Below, in pieces: positions 11,316-22,584 of a stretch of DNA of 64,000 bases; the stretch's first letter is position 1; every line of letters begins with the position of its first letter. A program made the translations under genes and the position numbers. Origin of the DNA: Stenopsyche tienmushanensis (taxonomy: Eukaryota; Arthropoda; Insecta; Trichoptera; Stenopsychidae); assembly GCA_008973525.1 (NCBI GenBank), contig WACJ01000328.1, positions 124,001 through 188,000 on the forward strand. Reading direction: 5' to 3'. Under the pieces are notes generated by a model. The model had not been told where the DNA came from. It did no database searches and saw only the letters and a program-made list of their open reading frames with translations.

Positions 11316-13899
11316 TTAACCTGTTAAATGCCAACGACGCGCCGGTGCGTCAGACGTGTTCGTGCCCCGTACGCCAACGACGCGCCGGTGCGCAACTACG
11401 TTTCATCACAGAAAAACACATATTTTTTAACACTTAAACTTTACTGTGCTAAGAACACATATTGATGAATCCAAAAATGCCTTCACATTTTTAAAAAACT
11501 CGGTATTTCCGTTTCATTTTTAAATGAATTTAACAGAGGTCATCAGGGCTGCCTACCGAATGATCTTTGCTACGTAACTGATTCTATTGTGAGAAGTATG
11601 TACATATTTGGGAACGGGAGAGCATCGTCACTTAAATTTGCCTTATCTGTTTATATGACTGATAATACCACAATACCGGGGAATACCATTTATCTCCTAA
11701 AACATCAATCCTTCATAAATTGTCTTCTGACAGGAATCGTTTTATAATCGTCTTGTCGCGATTTTTTATATAAAATTCTCATTTTTTCCCGTAATTTATA
11801 AAAATTATCATTTTTAAGTTTGTCTTGAGACTATTTCGTGATTTTGTGATGTGAATTGTTTCTTGATAATATTTTTTTGTCGTGTAAAATATTATTCCAT
11901 AAAAATGGAATTCAAAGCTTTTTCGGATGAAGGTGAATACTCTGATAGTGAAAGTTTTGGTGAATTACCTTTTGAGGAGGACATATTTTCTTTAGATGGG
12001 GAGGATAATGTAACAATCTTTCAAGAACTAACAGGTGCAGGCGTTTTTATTTGGGAAGAGCGGGATTTTAGTCCTATAATCCATCCATTTGATGACACTT
12101 CGTCAGGTATTAAAATAAATATCAGTGGTGAAAATGAAAGCGAATTGGGTTTTTTTTTAATATTTTGTGTACGACGAAATGGTAAACATAATAGTTACAG
12201 AGACTAACCGTCAATATCATTATGTAACTTCTAAATTACCATTTTCGAGTAATCGCCTAAAATCGTGGATTGATTCCAATAAGGATGAAATATAAGTTTT
12301 TTGGGTCTGTGTTTGTTATTCCCATTAAATTCAAGAAATTCAATAGACCATCACTGGTCAACTGATCCATTATTATATTCACCAATATATTCAGAATATT
12401 ATGCCTCGAAATAGATTTCAATTATTACTTCGCATGTTACATTGTTACAACAATGAAGAACATATTTAGTTTAGTTTTAGAAGTTTGGATAAAATAAATC
12501 CCATTTTAAACGTATTTAAAAAAAAATTGCTAGTGCATATTATCCTTATAGGAAAATTTGCATCGACGAAAGTCTATTATTATTTAAAGGACGCCTGGTT
12601 TTTAAACAATATATACCGTCAAAAGTCAGTCGTTTTGGTATAAAATTATTTGTAATCTGCCACTGTAAAACAGGGTATGTGTTAGATATAATCATACATA
12701 CAGGATCAACCACAGAATTTACTGATAATTCTGATATAGGAGTTGGAGCTAAAGTCGTAATGTCTCTCATTACCCCATATTTAGGCGCCGGTCATACATT
12801 ATATTTTGATAACTGGTTTGCGACTCCAAAACTATTCCAGAAATTGCAAGAAAGCAAAACCAATGCAGTCGGAATTGTGAAGAGAAATCGTCTCGAAATG
12901 CCAGCATTAAAAAAAAATGAAGAAAGGGGATTCGTGTTCATTTCATGGCTCTAGCATGGAAAGACAAAAGGGACGTTACCATGTTGTCGACAATTCACAC
13001 TCCTGAATTTGTAGAAACTGGAAAATCAAATTACAAAACCGGCGAGCCCGTACTAAAACCTACTGTAGCTATTGATTATAGTAAAAATATGGGAAGTGTA
13101 GATAGAGGAGCTCCGTAAAAAGCATCAGAAAAACCATGAGATGGTATAAGAAGCTCTTAATGCATACAATGTTCAATGCACATGCACTGTATATGCTGAA
13201 AACCGGAAAGCAGATATCATTATCTAAATTTGCTTATTCAGTGATAGGTCAATTATTTGAAAAACATAAAATACCGATAGCTGCGAAAATAACATCCACG
13301 AGTCTACCATCACAGTTAGGAGTCAATGCTCATTTTATTGGTACTAAACCCTTTTCGATTGGAACAAAACCTGGAACTTCATCAACGTATTTGAGAAGAA
13401 GAATTGTTTTTATTGTCTGTTCTTCTTCAAAAAAGAGAACGGATATAAAATATGTGTGTATACAGTGTAATGTGCCAATAATAATATTTATCACACACAA
13501 TTGAATTTTTAAAACAATGTAAATAAAGTGTATTGGTTCAAAAAATATTTTTCAAATGATCTAAAAATATATCAAAAATAATAATATTTGTATATATAAA
13601 TTGAGACAACCCTAAATAAACAATTAATTTGAATGGCGTGTATATAATAATAGCAGAAAATATGATGAAAAAATATAATCATTATGAGTTGTGGCAACCC
13701 TAATCAAGAATCACTCAAAAGCTGTAAATGATCCCGTAGGATGGCGTGTGGTATACATACATATGCTAGGACACATAAGTCACCTTTCGGCAATAAAATA
13801 TGCAAGTCAAACTCATTTTTATGCAATTTCTAATATCTCTAAATTCGCTGGCGTGGGGCGCACGGCTCGCTCATTACGCTATGGCAGTTAAAAGGTTAA
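11316..13899 (+). mobile_element. piggyBac-like DNA transposon with TTAA target duplications
   Basis: The element itself is 11320-13895 (2576 bp), flanked on both sides by TTAA (11316-11319 and 13896-13899). The terminal inverted repeats are CCTGTTAAATGCC at the left and the complement of GGCAGTTAAAAGG at the right, matching at 11 of 13 positions. Just inside the left end is a direct repeat of CCAACGACGCGCCGGTGCG (two copies, 11331-11393), a plausible transposase-binding subterminal repeat. Length and structure fit a once-autonomous piggyBac element. Its transposase is broken. Confidence 0.88.
11905..13504 (+). pseudogene. Decayed piggyBac transposase
   Basis: piggyBac transposases are DDD-type cut-and-paste enzymes of about 550-600 aa. 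The start MEFKAFSDEGEYSD gives an acidic N-terminus, intact to about 12160, where a run of eight T precedes loss of frame. Scattered frames then hold family landmarks: CIDESLLLFKGR (first catalytic Asp, near 12560), TLYFDNWFATP (second Asp, near 12800), DYSKNMGSVDRG (third Asp region, near 13075), and a C-terminal piece (13136-13504) with HFIGT and cysteines in VCSSSKKR and VCIQCN, the remains of the zinc-binding Cys-rich domain. Several stops and at least three frame changes mean no functional enzyme is encoded. Confidence 0.85.
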
Positions 13900-14117
13900 A
13901 AGTTAAAATCGGTCTTTATTTTATTGCGGGCTTATGCCAGCTGATTGGGTCCAATGTTTAAGTAATAACATAGAAAAGAGGGATTAGACAACTTAGTATA
14001 TATTATAAACGCGGACAGAGTCAATCAGTATTGATTCATGTAAAGTAGAATTAGCGCTCCAAACCCAGTTGCGCCCGTGGCGGGCGCCTGCTTTGCCACC
14101 CTCTTGTTACGGTCCTG

Positions 14118-14947
14118 CTTAACAATAACCAATTTTTTTCATATTTGCAAATTCAATGAGAACGTTCACTATTGATGTCTGCCAAAAAAATACTAAACAA
14201 CTCCCAAAACTAGAAATTTAAACTTAATAAGGTAGGTATTTTCTACCACAGTATTTTTTTAAACAACAACCGCCTTCTATCGATCGGATACTTCTGGCAT
14301 TATCCTTGTATTTCCTGAGATTTTAAAGAATTCAGATTGAACGCAAGAAATGCTAGTGAATATCATAATATGTTTATCAGTATAAAAATAATAAACACGA
14401 CGGTCAAACAACACAACAATAAACAGCATTTCACGATTGCTTTCAATCATCAACTTGGCAAAATTCAAAAATTTCAAACAGTACAACTTGATATGGTTAC
14501 TAGCTATATATATTTAAAATAACTTTATTATTATGCATAAGACGATAATACAAGTATGAATATGCAATGTCATCATGATTGTTACTCCGGCCGCGTCTTG
14601 TGGACATTCACAATAGATATAATTAGAGATGATTATGTAAATCTACTGAATTGCTTCACCTTGTAAAGTATTTAGCAATGTAAACAAATTATTTACAGCA
14701 ATGAAGAATTCCTCAAAGCTGAATACATATATGCAATATCAATAACTCTTAATAAGAAATCTGTCAAATCATTGCTATTATGATCACATCCTAGTACAAA
14801 GGATTGCCGACTTATTGATAAAAGTTTTATAATGTGAATGATTTATGGTGTTACATGTATCTAGTTTTATGGCGTCCATACAAACGGCAATTGAACAATT
14901 TCAATTAACAACTTAATAGCATGGATGATATTTTTAGGCCAGACAAA
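14118..14947. other. Intergenic spacer upstream of UGT 2
   Basis: AT-rich, with no recognised gene. ATTTTTAG at 14930-14937, followed by GCCAGACAAAATG, looks like a 5' UTR intron acceptor just before the UGT-2 ATG, parallel to UGT 1 and 3, so a non-coding first exon is expected upstream. Confidence 0.4.
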
Positions 14948-17900
14948 ATGTCGAAAATATTGATGATCATAGCTGTCCTCGGCTGCTGCTTTTTATTTGA
15001 TAATGCAAGTGGTTATAAAATATTGATGGTGTGTCCACTTCCTGCTCGGAGCCACAACAACCTCTGCAGAGGAGTCACTGATGTACTTTCAGAACGAGGA
15101 CATGAAGTTCGTGAAATGTTATCCTGAATGCCATATTTAGATTTACATATTTGGCTCAATTTGCTATGTTTTTTAGGTGACACACATTACTGCATATCCT
15201 TCAACCAATAAAAAAATCAAGGAAATCGCAATACCTGAACTTGAACGTACCAAAGGTAAAACAGAGATCGTCAAGCCAAGTGTTATCAATTTAGAGCGTC
15301 ATGACCAAAATCAAATTGTGTAATCATTGCAGTTCAAATCATGATCAGAGCATATTATTACTCTCTTATGACCATTTTCTGATCCAAACTATTGATAGAC
15401 GAGCGATCTAACATTGTATTTTTTTTAATTGATGGATCGTGAATCTTCCGAAATGATCGATTTTAATATCTGCTTATTCAAATCATACTTTATTCTGCTT
15501 CACGCAAAAATATTGATTTTGCAGGCTTTAGAGCTTTATGAAATATGCAAATATTTCTTTCAAGCTCAGATATTTGAGCTCTTAAAGTCAGATGGAACAT
15601 GCCAATGAAATCAAACAAGATGCTTCCGTAAAAAAACGACATAATGAACAAAATTATGCGCTTTATCACCAATAGTTTGAAAGCTGCAATAGAGTGAATT
15701 TGGCAACGCTTGACCTGGTGGATCCTGCACAATTATCATATCTTTTCTTTCTTGTACAACTACCTTGAGACTTATATATATTTTTTGTTGAAATTTCTTA
15801 GAAAAATTCGATATGGGATTCGAACTATCAAAGAAACCAATGCTTTCTGCTTTAAAAACTCTTAATACAATGCAAGAAGAAATGATGAAAGCTATTTTTA
15901 GCAACAAAAATTTTCTCAATTTTTACAATGATAAATCTGAAAAATTCGATTTGATAATCGTCGAGTATTTCTTCAACATTTATAATCTAGGGTAAATTAC
16001 ATCGCAAACATTTAGCACAGTATTACATTTATATGACTATATGAAAATGAGTTATTATTTTGCAGATTTAGTGTTAAATACGATTGTCCAGCAGTTTTAT
16101 TGTCGCCAGTCGGTTTAATGTCAGCATTAGCTGGGATGACTAGTAATCCTTATTCCATAGCAATTGTGCCAGATGTAATGACAGCTTTTCCAATAAAGAT
16201 GAGCTTCAAAGAAAGATTATTTAATACTTTCACAGTGTTCACGCAAGAAATATTCGGAAGGTATCTTAATATCGACATTAATGTATTAAACAAATATATG
16301 ATATATTATTCTGACGATGATTTTTTTTTGACAGATTTTACTTCGAGCCATTCCAAGAATCGATGTACAAACAATATTTTCCAGAGGAATATAAGAAAGT
16401 ACCTTATGGCGAATTAAAAAAGGTAATTTCATCTGTGTTGGTCAACACCCATCCTTCAGCTGGAGTTTCTCGTCCTCTGCTGCCAAACGCTGTGGAAATA
16501 GGAGGCTATCACATTGAGGAACCAGGTCCATTGCCAGAGGTGAGTTTCGAAGTCATTTTGATTAATTTGTCTTGCATAACATGATCTGAATTCAAATTTG
16601 CCGCGCGCCGCTTAAGGTACGTTTCTACCTTGTTGCTTTCAAAAAACTTTTTTTTTGTTCGTGCATCGGAAAGAACCAATGTTTAAGAATACATTTAGTA
16701 AATTTCAAGTCGATATAAATGAAATTCGCAAAGCTATAGGCCGACGAAGAGAAGCTGCGCTTTGCGAAGCTGAGGAGAGGAGAAACTTTAAACGCGTTTT
16801 TCTCGAAACTACTTTTTCCAAGTTCATGGAAGTACTCCCACGTGCCCTAGATAAGCATTTTTCATGAAATTTGGCAGACAGGTGTATAATAAACGTCTTT
16901 ACCGTATAGACTATAATTATCCAAAAATATTCAAAATTGTTTATTTAATAAATAAAAAACTACAAAAAATGTTGATAAAAACACAAACTTTTTTTCAATC
17001 GCTCACTATTTTTTAATTTTCAAATATTTCTTCTTAATTGTAGTCTAAGCTATACAAAATATTATACAAAGTTAAAATAAGTTTAATTTTTTTCTTAAAA
17101 ATCATCTGTTCAGATCTTAGAACTTCCATGGTGAAGAATGCCATCGCTTCATATTCTATATTTAATACTTTTCGCATAAAAAAATGTTAAGGTCCAACAA
17201 GGTAGAAACGTCCCTTAATTAAGAAATGGTGCATGTATAGTGTTCACTTAAACAATGCTAGGTAATAATTCTATATCATCTATTATAATTTTTGGTATCA
17301 TTACAAGAACATTAATTGACGTGAATAACTCATCACAACATGACCTTAATAAACAGAAAAACAACTAATTAATTTCTGAGAAATAACACTACTTCTTATA
17401 GAAACAAGCGCATTTCAAATAACTTTTGTTGATAAGACATTAATAGAAATTGTTGAAATATAGCCATGATTAATGACATTATTCTATTGACAGACAGATT
17501 GAGCACATTACTAATACATGGAGTGACCAAAAACTATGAGCAAACGCACGCGAATTTTCCCCGTATATAATGTGTTAAGAAAGTAACGTAAATAATATGT
17601 TACAAAAAGATAAATACGATCATCATATTGATGAAATCCACTCATAACTCAAACATCTTGGAATCGAATCATACAGATAGTGTGGTTAGCGACCACATTT
17701 TTAAATATACATATACACATTATGGTAGCCAATTGTCTCATAGATTGTAAGACACCCAATTAAAAATAGTTATCTATAAAGTAAGAAACTTTGTATTTTG
17801 TATCTTATCTTATCAGTTTGCAGTGCAACGCAAATTTGCAAAACAAAGCGTACACAATTATTTGTTTTAAATGGTCACATGCAATCTTATTGTACTAAAA

Positions 17901-18938
17901 TTACCATAATTATTTTCTATCGGACTGTGAACTAAATATATAATATTTACATATAAGAATAAGTTGTTCCTGTCTAAAATCATGGCAGATAATTGTTAAT
18001 GAAAATTTCCATCCAAAATATGAAGAGTCATCTGAGTGTAATTTTGACTTGTCGCTTTTTACATTTTTTAAGGATTTAAAAAAAGTCATCGATTCCGCCA
18101 AACACGGGGTGGTATTTTTCAGCATGGGCAGCAATTTAAAAAGCAGTCAAATGAAGCCAGAGCTCAGACGATCAATCATCCAAGCATTGAGTTCCATCAA
18201 AGAGACAGTGCTATGGAAATTCGAAGCGGACCTTCCGGAAAAGCCATCGAATGTCATCATCAAATCGTGGATGCCACAAACGTCAGTTTTAGGTAATTTT
18301 TCAATTGGCAAATGGGCATTCGCATCATTGGATCGCAGCTCTAAATTGGATTGAATTGTCCGCAGCTCATCCCAACGTTAAGTTGTTCATATCTCACGGG
18401 GGTCTCTTGAGTACCACCGAATCAATTTATTTCGGTGTTCCACAATTGGCAATTCCAATCTTCGGCGATCAGTATTATAATGCAAGAGCAGCATCAGACA
18501 GAGGTCATGCTATGACTTTGGCTTTTGATAACATCACAGAGACTTCTTTTAAATGGGCCTTACAAGAGATGCTATCCAATCCCAGGTAAAAAATGATTTA
18601 TATTCATTCGACAATAATTAATTTTGATTTATTTAATCTTATTTATTTTTAGATATGGAATAAATGCCAAGAAGGTTAAAGAAATATTTCATGACAGGCC
18701 GATCAAACCTAGGGATTTATTGGCATTCCAAGTTGAACATGTGATTCGCACAAAAGGCGCACCACATTTATCACCACCATCCCTGTCTTTGTGTTCACAT
18801 TTATTATTGGACGTGGCAGCAGTAATATTATTGCCTTTAGGAGCAATCGTATTACTAATTTTCATCATGTGTCGTAAATGTTGCTGCAGAAAAAACAACA
18901 AGGAGGTTATTAAAAATAAGAAAAACAAGCAGCAATGA
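14948..18938 (+). CDS. UDP-glycosyltransferase 2 of the tandem (8 coding exons)
   Basis: Exons: 14948-15106, 15177-15255, 15802-15991, 16066-16260, 16335-16539, 18073-18292, 18366-18585, 18653-18938, encoding 517 aa. I chose ATG 14948 (MSKILMIIAVLGCCF, a good signal peptide) rather than the in-frame ATG at 14921, because an acceptor TTTTTAG falls between them and 14948 aligns with the paralogues. Landmarks: YKILMVCPLPARSHNNLC, EYFFNIYNLG, HPNVKLFISHGGL, LSTTESIYFGVPQ, GDQYYNA. A hydrophobic anchor (LLLDVAAVILLPLGAIVLLI) precedes the tail ending KNKQQ (KxKxx). Intron 5 is expanded to 1.5 kb and contains a MITE; the intron between exons 6 and 7 is only 73 bp. All exons are open, so the gene looks functional. 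Its substrate is unknown. Confidence 0.93.
16612..17217. mobile_element. MITE in UGT-2 intron 5 (family M1, TIR CGTTTCTACCTTGTTG)
   Basis: Terminal inverted repeats GGTACGTTTCTACCTTGTTG (16616-16635) and the complement of CAACAAGGTAGAAACGTCCC (17194-17213) differ at 2 of 20 positions. TTAA sits directly outside both ends. A shorter relative lies at 62511-62660. The interior includes a 70-codon open stretch (16655-16867) of no recognised family, which I do not call a gene. Confidence 0.75.
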
Positions 18939-19319
18939 AATGAAAATATATTTAAACTATTTCTATAATAAAATGTTCATAGTGATAATTAGCTTTAAAT
19001 TGATTTATGTAATATTTTATAATACAAATTTGTTATAAAATCTTAGCGTATCATTTATTTTAAGACATTCATAGTAAACCGTAATGTTGAAGAATTTATA
19101 AGCCTTATTATTCAAATAATGAATTCGTATGAAACTCCAGCAAAATAAAGTTTGTGTGTAAAGATCTAATATAGAAAAGAAGAAGACTTTTGGAAGAGAA
19201 TAATTTGGAAAAATTTCAAGAGCAATAACGTTATATTCAACTTGAAGTTTTACATCAAATTTCCTTGCATTTCCAGAGCTACTATAATAGGAAGGACGAA
19301 TCATTTTTTGATAAACTTT

Positions 19320-19615
19320 ACTTTTTATAAATATGAACAAACATACAAACATCGATTTTTATATATAAGATCTACTGTAAGTTAATTGTGCTATACCTAT
19401 ATTATTTGAGAAAGTGCAAACAATAAGTTGGAAAAGTTTTATCGCAATCGAATGAACGGTGTGGCAGGGCATAAAATACGAACAAACAAATTTTTATTTT
19501 TGTAAATCAGACTATATTACTCGTACAATCCTCAGCAATAAGTGGACGAAGTTTTATCGCAATTTGATGAACGGTATGGTAGCGCATTACATACGAACAA
19601 ACAAGAATTCATTCA
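19320..19615 (-). mobile_element. Helitron-like fragment H1
   Basis: Reverse-complement copy of part of the element at 54675-55225. Shared strings include ATTATTTGAGAAAGTGCAAA, CAATAAGTTGG.AAAGTTTTATCGCA, GAACGGTATGG and ATACGAACAAACAA. It lacks the diagnostic CTAGT 3' terminus, so it is truncated. Confidence 0.6.
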
Positions 19616-19619
19616 ATGA

Positions 19620-21169
19620 TTTTGATTTTCAGGGCAAACTGACTAAAATCGTATAAGTCTATGAACGTTTTATACATATTTACGCAATAATTGAATATTA
19701 TGTGCAAATTTAAAACGAGACAAACATACAACGAAATGATTGAAACAATATTACCTCGTGTATTTATTACATTGAATTTATCTTGACATCTTTATAAACA
19801 TAGATTAGGGGGAATTAGCGAGCAATATAGCAATATTTTTTCATATTTTCCAAGATATGGATTTATTGAAGATAATTAAATTAATCGGTTTGGTTGTTGA
19901 CACATTAACTGCGGGAACACTGCGCGCGTCTGCCTTAACTTTTAAAATAAACGACATACTTTAATATTTTTTTCAAAATACTATTTAGCAAGTGTTTCCC
20001 TAACAGTATATATACAGTGTTTTGCACATGGACCGACAAAAAAATTTAGCAGTAAGGGGTGTCTTTTACTACGTTTCACACATAAGCCCTATGTCCCTAA
20101 GTGTCAGGATTGTCGAAATAGAATTTTTTGAAAAACATTTTGAAAAAATACCCGAAATTTCACCCTTAAATCGTCATAAGGTCATAAATCAAATAACTGT
20201 TTTTGTATTTTGCAATATATTTTTTATCTAAATAAATCATAATTTTATGCCATTGACGAATGAGAAATTTCAACTTCTAAATTCTTTAAACAAAAAACTA
20301 GCAACTATTTTGAACTTAGTTTAGTTTTAAAAAAATCTCTAGACTATATATACCCTTTCCAACGATATGCTACATTTTATACAAATCATTCAATAAATCG
20401 TTAATATTGAAGAGGTACAAATTTGCCAGGGTCAGGGTTAAGAAATCACTTTTTGTGCGTATTTGTGTGAACAAAATTTGTTCAAATCGACTACCTTTTC
20501 TTCATATAACAAAGTCCACATTTGGCATTGTATGCTGCTTTTTTAATTTTTGGGTTGGAATGCCACAAAAGCCAGTAAAACACGCAAAGACGTTCATGGT
20601 AAAGTGGTAACAGTTTATAGATACCAATATTGGTTCCAGAAATTAAACCTGTGCAAGTTTATTGTCGACATTTAAAAATTTTGAATCAATAATTAAAAGA
20701 GAAATGTCCATATTTATTCAACAGAAAGAAAACAATATTCCTTCATGATAATGTGCTCATAGAGGAAAATTGACACTGGATAAAATACGGGAATTAATGG
20801 AAAGTTACAATTATTAATATTAATTTTTACAAAAAAGGAATCGAATGACCTTCAAATTAATGAGAAGAATTATTAAACTACTAAATACGAGAATATTCTT
20901 TGGTCCCCCAAATATTAAGATATTTTTAATAATGGATTTATTTTATTAACCAACGTGTGTGAACCTAAAGGGTCCAACCATTAGGACCACCCTATACGTA
21001 CACCTACATGAAACCTGTTCTTATTGCAGGAGAGCGTATCGGAATGCCTCTGAGAAATTTATTAATTCTTTACAATTTGAACGCTGTTACCTGCACAACG
21101 ACAAATTTACCATCGATATCATATATATAATACATTTTGGCTCCATAATAAATACAATGTATCTGTAAT
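19620..21169. other. Intergenic region, no recognised feature
   Basis: The longest open stretches are under 70 codons, with no family resemblance and no splice context. Composition is the AT-rich background apart from a short GC-containing patch near 19900-19940. Confidence 0.35.
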
Positions 21170-21215
21170 GAAGAGAGCGAACCGCCTTGCTGCCACAAGG
21201 CGGTTCGCTCTCTTC
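21170..21215. repeat. Perfect 20 bp inverted repeat (hairpin)
   Basis: GAAGAGAGCGAACCGCCTTG (21170-21189) and its exact reverse complement (21196-21215) are separated by 6 nt. It is GC-rich in an AT-rich setting and would form a very stable stem-loop. It marks the left edge of a GC-elevated island. Confidence 0.9.
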
Positions 21216-21960
21216 GTCGATACGATTTGTTGACCGCGTTCTTCAGACGCGAGACTCGCACCGGAGAGGCGCTTAAAACCGCGAATGATCGCTCCAAAGA
21301 CGGCCGCAGTACGGTGATGTACAGAGCGGCTCCGAATGTCGATCGGGCTCTAATTAACGACGAAGGTCGGGATTCTTTATAACTTTCGGTGACGGGATTC
21401 AGGAACAGGAGCTCCGCAAAGAGATTAAATCAAGAGACAGAATGCTGGCGCGACGCATGTATTGTAAAAATAAGCGAAGCAGACGGCGTTTATGGGTGGC
21501 CATGAGAGAAAGGCAGAAATTACGACTAATTAGGTTGAGTCGGCGGAGGTTATTTGCATGATAAGTCCCAATAATATCAGTGGAAGCTCAAAGGACAGAT
21601 CGAAGAAAACCCTCATGACGAAAGTCGTGAAGATCTAGTCCACGAAGAGATGTTGATCCCATAAGACCCGATAACGAACTGCTTAAGACCTATCTCTCAG
21701 TACCCCTCAGATGGTTCGGCGTCAGGCATTCAAGTAGCCCTGGTCCCCCGAATTGACCACGGCCGCATTCCAGGGTTTATTGTCCTTAAATAAGGTCGGT
21801 CTCAAATGTTTTCGGGCTGCGAAATACTGTAGCTTGCCGCAAGTACGGTGGTTTTATATTTTTAATTTAATTGCCATCCGCCGAATGTTAGCCCTCCACG
21901 CAACATATCCATGTTGTTGCATTATGCAATTGACGCTTCAAGATTGAAAGCTACTGCACT
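21216..21960. other. GC-elevated island of unknown origin
   Basis: Compared with its surroundings this stretch is visibly richer in G and C and in CpG. One frame gives a short arginine-rich piece (around 21400-21560) rich in RRR and ERQKLRLIRLSRRR, but stops interrupt all frames. It resembles a decayed retroelement or other mobile sequence rather than a host gene. I cannot assign a family. Confidence 0.4.
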
Positions 21961-22584
21961 CAGGTAAACTCAATGAAAAGTTTGGGAAACAGTGAATTGT
22001 AAATGTCTTATGATGATATAGCAATAGAATCTAAAATTCAGTGCTGTGATTTTTCTTGATTGATTTGGTTGTGGTTATCTGAATGTAATAAGTGCCATGA
22101 AGCATTAACTTACTGGTAAATTAAAGCACCAATTAATCTTTACAGACAATGTGATTGATCATATTTATTTTTCACATGAAAATCTTGATTTATTTTATTG
22201 CACAGTTCAATGTCATAACTATTTAGTAATGTTACAGAATACAAAACCGGTTTTTCGATACCAGAGTCAACTAATTGATATTACGAAAACTAGTCAATCC
22301 ATTGTATACAGTTTTTATTTAAAATGTATCCACCTAAAAGCATAATATTTTATTGATAAAATGTATTCTATATATGTGCTATTCAAAATCTAAACACTTA
22401 AACTCTGACACATTTTATTATTTAGTTGATAACCATTTGAAAACATGTCTGCATTGCAATGATTTGTCTGATACTACAATATCCCAATAACAAGATTAGA
22501 TAAAACTCTGAAATTATATAATTTTTATTCATTATTATTCCAGATATATTTCCTGATGACAACATAGTATAGCATAAAACGACA

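Larger units (their letters stand above)
11178..14117 (+). repeat. Same repeat family, copy C, interrupted by piggyBac
   Basis: The left part (11178-11319) and right part (13896-14117) together rebuild a copy parallel to B and inverted relative to A. The right part ends GCGGGCGCCTGCTTTGCC, then ...GTTACGGTCCTG, the reverse complement of the CAGGGCC end of copy A. The 2.6 kb interruption is the TTAA-flanked piggyBac element described separately. Confidence 0.7.

Noticed and set aside
13691..13891. 66-codon open frame at the right end of piggyBac
   Set aside because: It overlaps the subterminal region and inverted repeat of the transposon, beyond the transposase Cys-rich tail.
14921..14947. 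Upstream in-frame ATG of UGT 2
   Set aside because: A splice acceptor lies between it and ATG 14948, and the paralogues start at the position equivalent to 14948.
16655..16867. 70-codon charged open frame inside MITE M1 in UGT-2 intron 5
   Set aside because: The shorter M1 copy at 62511-62660 lacks it, it has no family resemblance, and it lies in the interior of a non-autonomous element.
19908..20610. Possible further TTAA element starting TTAACTGCGGGAACAC
   Set aside because: No matching terminus followed by TTAA was found downstream. The GTAAAGTGGTAAC string near 20600 is not complementary to the left end.
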